64,000 nt of DNA. It comes from Dromaius novaehollandiae (Eukaryota > Chordata > Aves > Casuariiformes > Dromaiidae). The notes beneath the pieces are model-generated. The model was not told where the DNA came from. It was given only the letters and a program-made list of their open reading frames with translations, and made no database searches. Position 1 is the first letter of the stretch; every line of letters starts with the position of its first letter. The DNA is taken from positions 8,618,001 to 8,682,000 of the forward strand of contig NC_088117.1 of assembly GCF_036370855.1 (NCBI RefSeq). Direction: 5' to 3'. A program made the translations under genes and the position numbers. Below are positions 50,181 to 60,957 of this stretch, in pieces.

Positions 50181-51520
50181 CCCGCGGGGCACCTAATGCA
50201 TCTCCTTGGTTTATCTGAATCAATATTTCCATAAAAGCGAGGAAGAAACCCCAGGCGGGGAGGCTGGGGGGGAAATCTGCTTGTTTGCAAAACCCCGCGG
50301 CTGGTTTAGTGCTTTACCCCAGCGGGCTCCGTGCTGGGGCCGAGTGGAGAGGTGCTACCCCAGAGCCTAAAACCATGGGTTTTTGCCCAGATCGGGGCTT
50401 TTGGGGACTATTTGTTTCAGCAAATGTTTGTTGCTTGCAGTGAGATGATGTGTTGAGACTCTGGTTGGGGGACAGAAGGAGAAAATGTCAAGAGGCACAG
50501 ATATCCAATAAAAAGTCAGTTCCTATCCCATGCTGCTCCCAGCCTGGCTCCCTGTGCCGATGGTCACTAGACCTAATTTGGGGACCAAGTGTGGCAGTGG
50601 CATGATGGGCCCGGTGCCTTCAGGCCACGAAGCCAGGAGCTGGTGTCACGTCAGCCCCAGCACACGGGGACCTGCTCTGCCTCGGCAGACGTGCATTGAC
50701 TTCATAAGCCCAAGCTGCGGGCTGCGAAAATGAGGCAAGACTGGGATGGCAACGGATGGGGGACATCATCCCTACAACGGGATGCGCTAAAGGAGGTTTC
50801 TCAAAGCGGTGGGGAGCGTCCGCCCCATGGTGCCTTGGCTTTTCCATGTGCCACAGCAGGTCCCAGGGACTCTCGGGGCTGCGGCCATGGTGGCGGCATC
50901 TCACCGGGGTGCTGCGCCGGGAGCCGGGGGCAGATGCACGGCAGCACGGGCGTCCCGAGGAGAAAGCAGGGGGCTCTTGGCAACTCTGCCTTTTGCTTTC
51001 AGCTTCTCCCTCTTGCTATTTATCGGTGACTTTTGTCCTTGGCCAGCTTAGCGGCTGAAAGGGGCTGTATTATATCACACGTAGGCAGCTCCTGGGGGGA
51101 GAGGGCCGCGCTTTCTGCTCGAACAAAGCGCGGGTTGGCTAATTCCCCTCTCCTCCCGCGGCACCCGGGTCCCATCTGGTTGACACAGTTTGCTCCAGTG
51201 TCTCCTGCTATTAAGCCCCCACTTGCCTGTTTGAATCACTCTCGCTCCCTGCTCTCCCCTCCCGCCCCACACCCTCGGCCCCTTTTCTTGTTTTATTTTT
51301 CATTTTCCCCAAAGCCGGGCAGAACTTGCTTAATAGAGTGATGTCAGATGTGTGCAAAACAGACCAATAAAACCTAATGCATCCCCCCCTTTGTTTGCCA
51401 GCCTCTCTAGTGCCTAACATTTTCCACTCAGAAAACCACTTAAAACACATCAGCAACAATCCCTCACAAAACAGCCACTTGTTGGCTAATTGTGCCAAGT
51501 ACCTGCATCCTCCATATTTC
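50181..51520. other. Cluster of element-like intergenic blocks
   Basis: Blocks near 50195-50250, 51040-51080 and 51190-51510 are non-repetitive, relatively AT-rich and have short A/T-rich words (ACCTAATGCATC occurs twice-like at 50200 and 51371). They resemble conserved non-coding DNA. No exon is seen. Confidence 0.4.
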
Positions 51521-54480
51521 ACTTTCCTGCTGGGGAGGGTCGAACCCTGCCGGCAGCCGGCACCCTGGGCTCCCCGAGGGAGCAACGGGGAGCAGAGGGC
51601 CCTCAGCACCCATCAGGATCAGCCCCTGTGTTGCAACCTCTGGCAGGGCAGGGATGCAGGACAGGGACTTTCCTATCCCCAGTGCCAGTGTCCCAGGCAC
51701 ATCCCTGCAGCTCGCCAAGGCTTCGGCCCCCATGCCTTGGTGGTGATGGGGCACAGCTGGCTGAGGCTAAATGATGCTCAGGTGGGAGCCATGGAGAGGA
51801 AATTGCTTCAAGGAGCCAGCAGGTTTCTGCCCTCCTGGTTCCTGCAGCATCTCCTGCCCTTGGGGCTGCACGGAGCTGCCCCATGGCTGCTGTGGGAGCA
51901 GCATCACCTTGAGCTGCTGCTTTTGCTTCTCATCCCGGCCAGTGCAGAGCCTGCGAGGTCCCTGCAGAGAGCATTGGGAGTGCCAGGGCTTGGCTTGGCT
52001 GGAGCTAGCAGTCCCGGAGGTGGGAGCAGGGCTTGGGGCTGCTCCATCGCGGGAAGGCAGGATGTGTCCGGGGCACACGAGTGGATGGAGCAGGTAGAGC
52101 TGCCTGGATCTCTCTGTTGTAACTAGGTGGCTGCTAATGCCTTCCCTGGCCATAAATCAGTCTGACCAGCTGCCAGGGATGCCAAGACCTGGCAGGGAGG
52201 GGAGAAGAGTGCTGGGAGTGCTCTGGGGCTGGTGGCTTTTGCTTGATGTGTGTGGTCCAGGGTGATGGCTCTGGGTGCTGGAGGCTGAGGAGGTGTGAAG
52301 CTTGGCTGGCTGCCCCATCGGAGCATGAGAAAGCTCTCCCATATATTGGAAAGCGGCCGGTGGGTTTCCACCCCTGGGAAACAGGGGCAGCCAGCGGCAA
52401 TGGCAATGCAGGAGTGTGTCAGAGGGGCAGGTAAGGTTGAAGTGAGAGATGGTGGGTGGCATGGGTTAGGTGCCTGTGCTGGGAATCGGGCAATGGGGCC
52501 TGAACCTGGACCCAACAGAGGAGCATCCAAAAAAGGCAGGTAAAAATACAGGTGCTACCAGGGAACGGTGCTCATGGGAGTCTGCACAAGCCTTGCTTTG
52601 CTGTCCAGCAGCCCTGGCCCACTGCAGCCGTCCCTGGTGGCCATGTGCTGTCCCCCGTGGCTGTAGGCACCAGGATGGGTGAACAGTGGGTGCAACAGCT
52701 GCTGCGGGTAGCTCTGCCCCTGAGCAGGTTTTCCCCACAGTGGCCATGCACCTGGGTGCTGGGGGGAAGAAGGGGTTAAGTAGAGCCAGCAGAAATCAGA
52801 GGATTACAGGTTTGTTGCCGGACTGTCCCATCTGTCACGAGCACAAAGACGAGCCCTGTCTCGGGCTGGGCTGTCAGCGAAGAGCCCACTACATTAGGAC
52901 TCCATTAGGAGAGACTAGTGGTGGGAAATGGCAGCTGTCAGGGCACTATCATTTCTCCGGTAATTCCTCGGACTCGCTTCTCAGCTGCGCTTAAATAGCA
53001 GGTCTACCTACTGGGCCAATTTTGCATTTTCTTCCTCCCGCTGATCTCCTCCTTTCTTTAAAGCTGCAGCGCTCGCTCCCCGGCTCGGCTGCGTGCCGCA
53101 GCTGGGTGGCATCGCTGCCCGTGCCTGCCCGCCGCCTCCCTGCCGGGAGAAGGGCTGGTGGCTTATAGCTTCGTGGGCATACATGGACCCGCACGTCTAC
53201 CAGCCCGGTCTGCGGCAGCGGCTACCGGCTCAGTGATGGGACTGGCTGAGTGCTGGTGGGCTGCCAGCGTAGCCTCATGGTAAAGTGAACTGGTGCTGGT
53301 TCAAAGCTGCCCTCCCCTTGGTGCCGGCTGCCCCACGTGCCTAGAGCAAGTATGCACGCAAGCCAGCCTTAGCTGGAATCGGCACTTGGGACGTCTGTCC
53401 TGGGAAAGCCACAGCAGCGAGGCCGGTGCCCCCATGACCCTCAAGCGGTTGCTCTGGGTTTGCTGCTCCAGGACCTGGGTAACTAGGGGGGGATGCTGCA
53501 ACCTTCCTGCGGAGCTGTGTGGGCTGCACCCGCCGGCACGATAGCAGTGCCGGGGTCTGGGAGGCACCTTGCAGACCCGCTGGCCTCCGGGGAGAGAGAT
53601 CGCGGTCTGCAGGATGAGCCCATTGCTGCTGCTTTTCTGATCGGCTCCTTTTCCATGATGGGCTCCGCAGGCTGTGGTCTCCCAGGCTCTGGAGGATGTT
53701 GAAGTAAGCACAAGTAGCCATCAGCTGGTGTATTTTCCCAGCGTTATGGAGAGCCCTTCCCATCTCCTGCCTACTGGGACTATCTCCACACTGGTAGATG
53801 CTTCCCAAGCTGTGCTGTTGCCCAAGCCCAGCTGCCCCCCACATTTACCGCAGGGATCCCCGGGGCTTTCCGGGCAGCACTGCTCCCGGAGCAGGGATGG
53901 CTGGGGCCGGGATGGCAGGACAGCACATGGGAGCAGGGCTGGAAGCGTGTCTGGTGACCCCAGGCTTTGCTGGAGTAGAGCTTTTTTTTTTTTCTAATGA
54001 CCAAATCTGCCCGGTCTTTCGGCACTTGCAGATTCTCCCGGGTTGGGTTCCTTGGCGTGTTGATGACCACCTTTGGGGCATGATGCTCCCTGGAGTGCGC
54101 ATGGTCTTAGGATACCCATCCCTTATGTCATTGTCATGTTTGACCTAGGAATAAAACCACGGCCAACGAGGTTTTGTCGTTGGCCAACAAGGCCTGGAAA
54201 CTCTCAGGACCTGCAGAGAGCACGACTCCAGGAGCAGCCTTTGGGAAGCATCTCGGCATGGCCAGGACCCCTCACCAGCCCCGCAGAGCCTCGGCCACAT
54301 ACCCCAGCGGGGTCCTGTGCTCCCACCTCCCTGGGGAGCGTTTCGGGCTGCCTGCGCCCTGCCACTTGCCACGTGTCCCGCCGGGCCCTGCGTGGCTGCA
54401 AGGGAGCTGTCGCGGCAGCCGCGCTCCCTGTGGAGCCTCCTTTGCCAGCGAGCGACCAAAACAAACACTTCTGCAGGTAA
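51521..54480. other. Unique intergenic sequence with one element-like block
   Basis: Mostly GC-rich and featureless. The block 52850-53060 is balanced in composition, with a repeated CATTAGGA word and a run ending GCCAATTTTGCATTTTC, and may be a conserved element. No gene is supported. Confidence 0.4.
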
Positions 54481-54777
54481 GTGCATTGCAGTGGTGCTTG
54501 AAATAAATAACTAATTTCTCCCTACATGATCTCAAGGAGCAGGAGAGGCGTGAATAGCAGGGCCCGGTGTCGGGCTGCCTGGACTCCCCGGTGCGGTAAT
54601 TCTGAGGATGACAAACATAAGCCAAAGGAAAATGTTGAAAAATGGGCACTTCCCGCAGCCCTGAGCAAAGGAGCTATTGCAGGGTTTGGAAATAACGAAG
54701 GCAAAAAGAGGGAGAGGGGGGAATTTTCTCATTGAGACCAAGTGAAGTGCCAAACAAGCTGCTATTATGGTGGCTTT
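54481..54777. other. Element-like intergenic block
   Basis: Non-repetitive, A-rich sequence (ATAAATAACTAATTTC, then GACAAACATAAGCCAAAGG and a second stretch near 54725-54775) that differs from the GC-rich flanks. It is a candidate conserved non-coding element. Confidence 0.4.
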
Positions 54778-54962
54778 GAGAGGCACAGGGAGGGGGTGTT
54801 GGGGAGAAGGGGGGGGAAGAGAGGAGGGAGAGGTGGTGGGGAGAGGAGAAAGGGAGAGAAGGCTAGAGGAAGGGAGAAGGAGGGGAAAAAGGGGTGAGAG
54901 AGATGGGAAGGCTGGAAAGAAGAGGGGGAAGCGAGGCGCGAGTGGGAAGGCGCAAGGCGAAG
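54778..54962 (+). repeat. Polypurine (G/A) tract of about 180 bases
   Basis: Nearly uninterrupted G/A on the + strand, with only scattered C and T. It is a low-complexity tract of the kind that can form triplex (H-DNA) structures. It separates two element-like blocks. Confidence 0.85.
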
Positions 54963-55149
54963 TGTGGGAGAAGTCGTGTGACAGTGGCAGGGCCATCGTG
55001 TGCGAGCTCCCCATCCCTCGCCCCAGGGTCTCCTGCAACTCCTCTTCCGTCCCCCATCCTGGTCGCTGGACACCTTCCACCCCCCACCCACCCACCACCA
55101 CCAAAAAAAGACGATGGAAAGAAGGAAAACAAAATATCTACAGTTGTCG

Positions 55150-55680
55150 AGACAAGGGGAGAAAAATAGAGGCAAACATCCATAATTTTCTCTGTGGGGC
55201 TTTGCAGTAATTGAGCCATTTGGATAAAAATAAAGGCAGCAGGCCCTTTAGGTAAGAGGAGCTTTTGCAATCCAAGAAGCCTGAATTATGTGCCTTGTAT
55301 CACTTGAAATCCCCCACCCCATCACCCCCCTCCGCCTCCCCCATGCGACACCAAACCACTTTCCCTTTTCTTCCTCTTCTCCTTTTTTCCTTCTTTTTTT
55401 CTTTTTTAAGTACCCTGTCAAATGTCGTCCGATGAGAAGAGAATTTCAGCTGTCACAACTAATTTCAGTGCGTGTGTGTGTGTGTGAAGGTGTGTGTGTG
55501 TGTGTCTCGGGAGTGGGGACGGCGGGGGGAGAAGGGTGATGGAGGCGTAGAATCACTCCTCTTCCTTTTTTTTTTTTTTTTTTTTTCTTCCCTCAAAAGG
55601 AAGATTTACATCAGAAATTTGTTTCTGGAAGTGTTTAAGGCCTGTAATTTCCTCCTTTTCAGTTGCTGCCTGATGTCTTC
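55150..55680. other. Element-like blocks flanking a TG repeat
   Basis: Sequence at 55170-55310 (with GCAGTAATTGAGCC), 55405-55470 and 55600-55680 is AT-rich and non-repetitive. The pieces are separated by T/C-rich runs, the TG repeat and a run of about 20 T at 55567-55586. They look like pieces of one conserved non-coding region. Confidence 0.4.
55469..55505 (+). repeat. (TG)n microsatellite
   Basis: Two TG runs separated by an AAGG interruption. Interrupted TG repeats are common and often polymorphic. Confidence 0.9.
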
Positions 55681-58600
55681 TTACTGCCTCGCCTGGCTTT
55701 CTCCCCGCAGCGGAGCCCCAGCGCTCGCTTTGGGGTGCTGCAGAGGCAGGCGTCCACGTGCACCTCCTCCCTTGTCTTCCCAGGGCCTCGTTCATCATGT
55801 CCACTCTGTTCCCAGCCTTTCTCATTCCTCCTCGTGCAGCTTTTCCATCCTCTGGCCCGTCCGAGCCCTTCCCGGCCCATAGGAAGGAAGCCCTCCCAGG
55901 GCTGTGGTTTTAGGGGAGCCCCCAACCATGCCATGGCCCAGCTACTGGTGTCTCGCTCGGTATAAATCACCTTCTCTTTTCGAAAGATTGCTCAGTCTGA
56001 GCACCTTTATCCCTTAGCCCAGTTCTTGCACAGAAGGTGACCCGAGGACGCACGTGCATCTCTAACCGGTGGTCAAGGCTGCCAAAACCTAGCTCTCAAA
56101 GACAGCAAGGCAGCCCCAAGTGCAGCGATGGGCCTGGCAAAATGAAGATACGGCTTTTTTCTGTTTGCATCCTAGTGCTGGAGACTTTAGGCTTCACATT
56201 TCATAAGCTTTTTTTCAGCCACCTTGAGGGCTGGGAAGTTGGGGGTGGTTTTACTTGGCCAACGAGATTCACAGACCTGCAGTGACGTCCCAAGCGCCAG
56301 CACCACCAACGGAGGAGCGTGGGCTCGTCGGCAGGGCTGGGCTTCGGCTGCAGGCGGGCGCCGGGTTTGCGAGGGACCCGTGTTTCAGGCCTCTGTGGCG
56401 GAGGAAAGACCAGGGTCCTGCCACGCTTTTGGAGCAGGGCAGGGGATTTCCCCGTGCCTCGGGTGACGTTCCTCTCGCTGGAGGAGCAGGTGCTCAGCTG
56501 TGAGGTGTGCAGCCGCATGGGGAAATGGGAGGCACGTGGGAGGAGTGCGGCTGCAGAAGATGCCCCAAGCGGAGTCTGGCGTGTGGCTGTCACTGGGCTG
56601 CGTGCAGGGGAAGCAGGGGTATTTCCAGGCACTGCGGTGGTGGGGCCAGATCTTTGGAGGCAGGTGAAGAGCAGTGAATGGTTTTTCTATGTAGCAAGTC
56701 CTCGTGCCGGCACGTCCCACAGCTGTGCCAGTAGCATGCCCTGCTGGAGGGGAGCAGTGAGGTGAAGGCTTCCCAAAGCCCAGGGTGAACAGGGCTCATA
56801 ACACGTCTCTCGTGCTCCTCAGAGCTGATGCTCTGGTCCACAGGAAGCTCGAGGGGCTGTGGTCCATGGGGGAGCTGCTCACGCCTGGGTTTCCGCATCC
56901 CTGTTCATCTCCTGGGCAAGGTGCCTGGGACCTCCGCTTCTCCCAGGGCCTGTTTATGAGCTCCTCCATGCCCAGCCTGCTACGTCCAGCCTTGCCTGCC
57001 TGTGATTAGCACATCCGCGATGCTGCTTCCAGCAGACCATCCTCAGGACACCTCCGTGCGTGGCTCCAGGCAATGTTTTCCACTGGTGGAGGCTTGCAAG
57101 GTTGGTCCTGCTCCCACCAGGGCCACTGTCTCCCTGGGCAGTGGGGCCCCCAAAATGTCCCTGAGGACAGGCTGTCTCACACCGTGCCTCTTGCCAAGCA
57201 GCTGGCGTCAGGCAGAGGGCTCACCGTAGCACACTGGCTGCTCATATCTACAGAAGCTTTGCCAGGACACAGCTGTCTCGCTGAGCTGCGTCTTTCTTGA
57301 AGACCACAGCACACCTGCATCTCTTGGATGAAAACACACGTCTCAGGGGAGTCTGGCTGGCTGCTGGTAAGTGCTTTCCACTGTCATCTGAGCTGGCAAA
57401 GAGAGCATGGGGCTAGCGAACAAGTGGGGTGGGAGATGCTGAGGTCTTTGAGCTGCTCAGTGAGAAAACTGGGGTGACCCCTCCCCACCCCAGGATCTGC
57501 CTGGGAAAACTAGCAGCTGGGGAAAGAGTGGTTCAAAAGGCAAAGAGCTGCTAAAGAGCAGTGACAGAATGACTGTGCTGATCCGGTTGTATCTTCCTAG
57601 GCAAATATAAAACCAGCTTGGACTAGGAGAGGGAAAAGTCCCTTAATCCCACAAAGTAGCACTTTGCAGGAGAGGAAGCAGCAAAAAAGGCCAGAGCCAT
57701 CTCTGGTGTGGCTGAAGAAATTGTGGTTGTCTTGACCGTGGTCTAAAGATGGCGGTTAGGCCAAGGTGATGTAGACGTACACGTCTGCTTGTTTTAAAAT
57801 CCTTCTTCCTCCATAATGTTATGTTCCTGCTGCTATAATAAACAGTAATTTTGCTTAGGAAAGTGGTCTAAGCTTCTGAAAGGAGGAGATTTTGGTAATC
57901 CGCAAGACCTCTGGTATGAGAGGACGTGACAGCCAGGAGACTGTGCATCTCAATAATAAAGCATGTTCCCTACATAAAGGCTCCTGGAAGTTCACCAAAA
58001 TCTTTCATCAGGCTCAGCAATTCTTTCCTACTAATGTAGGAACAAATGATATGCATAAAACTGGAAATGGCAATAAGCAGCGAAGAAGGAAACCAGTAGA
58101 ACTTGAATAATTTGGGTCATAGTTTAAGTCTGGAATTTAATATTTTGGCCTGGTAGCTTTGGGAAACTGGGTCTTGGTCTAGTGAAACTTGTACTATTTC
58201 AGGCTGCAGTGGCATTGCAGGGCAGGAAACCCAGCCGCACCATTTCCTGGGATTTGACTTGGCCGCAACAGACTCGAGCAATCCTGACACACAGTCCCAC
58301 AGGGGCTACGTTAAATGAAGAAACATGTAAAATACCTCAGGAGCTGCAGCATTCAATGCTATAGTCAAACAGGAGCTGCTATTCCAGGCTCACCTTGTAA
58401 ACTCAGCCAAAAATAAAGAGTTTGCTGTGGGCTGTAATTTAGGAGATACCATCTCTTACCTTTTATGCATATGCAGCTGGGTGGGGATATTTTCGGTCAA
58501 GGCCGCCATGCTTCTAAGCCGGGGTGGCTGATCAACAACATATTAGCAGATTTTGCCTCCGGCACTGACCCCCTCCTTTTGCTCTCTTTCCTGAAGGTCC

Positions 58601-60439
58601 CTCACACTGTTTGGAGACGTGAAGCCTGCTGCCTTTTATCCTTCCTTGTCATGTGATAAGATGTGCCCTTATCAGAGGATGAGGTGGTGTTGTCATATGG
58701 CTGGAGGATACGTGAACGTTCAGTCTTGTAACAGGAGTGTGCTTGATCACCTGATGGGATTTGTGCCTATGAAGCAGATTGTGTGACACAGATGACTATA
58801 TAGTGGCTGCATGATAGCTGCGTGTCCCCTTATACAACAGGGAAGAGGTCACCTCAACCAGCCCCCTGCGCCTCTGCAGGAGGTGGCGTGGCCATCCCAA
58901 GAGAAAGGGTGGGTACCGGTAGCTGCTGTATCCGATAGCCACGTCTGCATGCAAAAATTATCCGGAGAACATGCCGCTGCTGCCCTGCAGGAGCCTAAAT
59001 GAGGCTTCGACACAGTTAGACCCACAAGAAGTGCCCCGATCAGTTAGATGTCGAGGATCACTTGTGCACGCTGTGAGAGTTGTGCATGCCACGTACAACA
59101 GTGCCCCGCTTTAGGAATTATCTTTGCATGTTCTTTGCATTAATCCTTGACTAACTGGTCCTTGCATCATCCTGAAGTTCCCTACTTGTTCCTTGCAGTG
59201 GGAGGGCTTTGTGACTAAGAAATGAATCAGATCTTGGGGATTTGGCCCAGAGGATGTGGGTGGTGCCAAACATCTCACAGAGCTCAAATTACTCTTGGAT
59301 CAGGACATGTAATAAAAACGGCACTGCTCTCTGAACAGGCCTGCACCCCGCGTTGTTGTGCTTAGTTAAAGCTCTTAGACAACACTGCGACTTCTCCTGC
59401 AGGCAGTAGGCACTTGTCAGGATTGCGCTTGCAGCCAGTGACTGTCACGTCTCTCCCAAGGTGTAAAATTGCACTAACATGGTGCATGTTCAAGCACACA
59501 GCAAAATTCCAGTCTGGACCTAAACTTTAACAGCCTGATCCTGCCTGTTAGTGTGTCTAACTTTGTGATTGCAGTGTCCCGTGACAACCAAGCACCTCGT
59601 AACGGGCTCAGCATGGCTCTGCTTTGGAAACCACATTCCTCAGATAAATTCATGAAAATAAGACACAGAAATAGGCGTTCTGCAACAACATTTTCACGGA
59701 AGGTGTTGAACACCAATTGCTATGGGGGTGCTTTGGCAGGCGGTGGCCACGCTTACAGCAGGAATGGGGAGACTGGAGAAATGCGTGGCAGCCAGGCAGC
59801 AATGCCACAACCAGGCACGATCTTGCAGGGGCAGAAAGAACGGTTTAGGTTTAGAGGCTCTGGCCCTTATTTTGCTGCCATGAAAAGTGCTCTATGCTCG
59901 TTTGGTGCTGCAGGCACCAGGACTGACAATATGAGGCGCAAATGAACACTGCCAAAGGCCACCGTGCCAGCAAGAGGGGTCACGCTGTCATGCCGCGCTC
60001 CTCGTGGGCTCTGGTGCGCTGTGGAGGCTGCGCTGCAGGGCTGACGCTGCAGCAAACCTTGGTGAAGTCGCAGCGGGGCCGTGCTCGCCCTTCACCCAGG
60101 TTCGGCCGTGGGGGTGTTTCCATAGGGCGCCGCACGGCTGGGCACGCCGTGCCGATCCTCCCTGGGGCCCCTGCGGGGGTATTTAGGCTCGCGGGTGGCG
60201 TTTCAGCCGGTAAAGCAGAGTGGGCTGTGCGCAATGGGGGGTAGCAGCCAGTCCCTGCTGCCCCCCAGCGTGGGGTGCCCCGAGGCCGGCCCTGCTGCTA
60301 TGGGGCACGCTGTCCCCAGGGGCGACTGCGGGGGGCCCCCGAGACCCTGCGTGTGGGGCAGGGAATGGTGGGGTCTCCCCTCACCATGGGCCCAGCCTCC
60401 CCGTGGGGCTCGCTGCCCCACCATGGCTCAACACCCTCC
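55681..60439. other. Gene-poor interval, right part
   Basis: No gene recognised. From about 57840 to 59960 the DNA is more AT-rich, with scattered short open frames; it could be an old, decayed mobile element but no terminal repeats or clear protein motifs are visible. GC content rises again after about 60000, toward the FUBP3 promoter. Confidence 0.35.
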
Positions 60440-60655
60440 CCCAGGGGGGCTCCCCATAGCAAGGCCCTGCCCCCCCCTCACGGGGTGCCCCCCAGCCCTG
60501 CCCCTGTAATAGGGCTCTCCCCGCCATGGGGCTCCCCATAGCAAGGCCCTGCCCCCCAAAAGGGCTCCCTCCCATGGGGCTCCCCCCCCAGCCCTGCCCC
60601 CGCACCGGGGCCCTCCCCGCCATGGGGCTCCCCACAGCAGGGCCCTGCGCCCCCC
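60440..60655 (+). repeat. GC-rich imperfect tandem repeat upstream of FUBP3
   Basis: The segment GGCTCCCCATAGCAAGGCCC recurs at 60449, 60530 and (with changes) 60626, and CCCAGCCCTGCCCC at 60491 and 60587. The last two copies are about 96 bases apart. It is a short C-rich array at the edge of the promoter. Confidence 0.8.
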
Positions 60656-60680
60656 CGGGGGGGCTGCACGTGAGGGACCG

Positions 60681-60688
60681 TGACGTCA
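60681..60688. promoter_or_regulatory. FUBP3: Full CRE palindrome upstream of FUBP3
   Basis: TGACGTCA, the complete palindromic CREB/ATF site, lies 183 bases before the FUBP3 ATG within CpG-rich DNA. Such proximal full CREs are typical of functional CREB targets. Confidence 0.75.
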
Positions 60689-60768
60689 CGGCGCGAGCCC
60701 CCCCCGGCCCCGCCCCGCCCTGCCCTCCCCCGTCCCGGCGTCCCCTGCCCGCCCCCTCGTCCGGCCCC

Positions 60769-60782
60769 ACTTCCGGCGGAAG
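60769..60782. promoter_or_regulatory. FUBP3: Inverted pair of ETS-type sites in the FUBP3 promoter
   Basis: ACTTCCGGCGGAAG holds two ETS/GABP-like cores in opposite orientation with a single base between them. It lies about 90 bases before the ATG, a usual place for ETS sites in TATA-less CpG-island promoters. CCCCGCCCC GC boxes lie at about 60706-60720. Confidence 0.7.
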
Positions 60783-60870
60783 CGGGGGGCTCTTTCCCTT
60801 TCCGGGTGCGGGTCCCCGGGCGGAGCGGCGGGACGGCGCGGCGGCGGCGGCCGGGCGCGGGGCGCGTGTC

Positions 60871-60957
60871 ATGGCGGAGCTGGCGCAGGGGCAGAGCGCA
60901 GCGCCCGTGGGGATCAAGCCCGAGGGGTTCGTCGACGCTCTGCACCGCGTCCGGCAG
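60871..60957 (+). CDS. FUBP3: FUBP3 exon 1 (N-terminal 29 residues)
   Basis: Encodes MAELAQGQSAAPVGIKPEGF and VDALHRVRQ, which matches the start of far upstream element-binding protein 3. FUBP3 is a nuclear and cytoplasmic protein with four KH domains that binds single-stranded FUSE-type DNA and RNA 3' UTRs; the KH domains lie in exons beyond the window. The donor gtaacc at 60958 closes the exon in phase 0. The ATG has G at -3 and +4 and sits in a CpG island. Position after ASS1 agrees with the human gene order. Only the first exon is present. Confidence 0.95.

Noticed and set aside
57892-58110. Open frame with the residues VGTND, reminiscent of esterase-like motifs in avian CR1 elements
   Set aside because: A five-residue match is too weak; I see no adjoining ORF, no CR1 3' end and no target duplications. 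Left as unassigned AT-rich DNA.
43691-60400. Possible protein genes on either strand between ASS1 and FUBP3
   Set aside because: The open frames here are short, biased in composition and lack family motifs, splice-compatible neighbours or clear starts.
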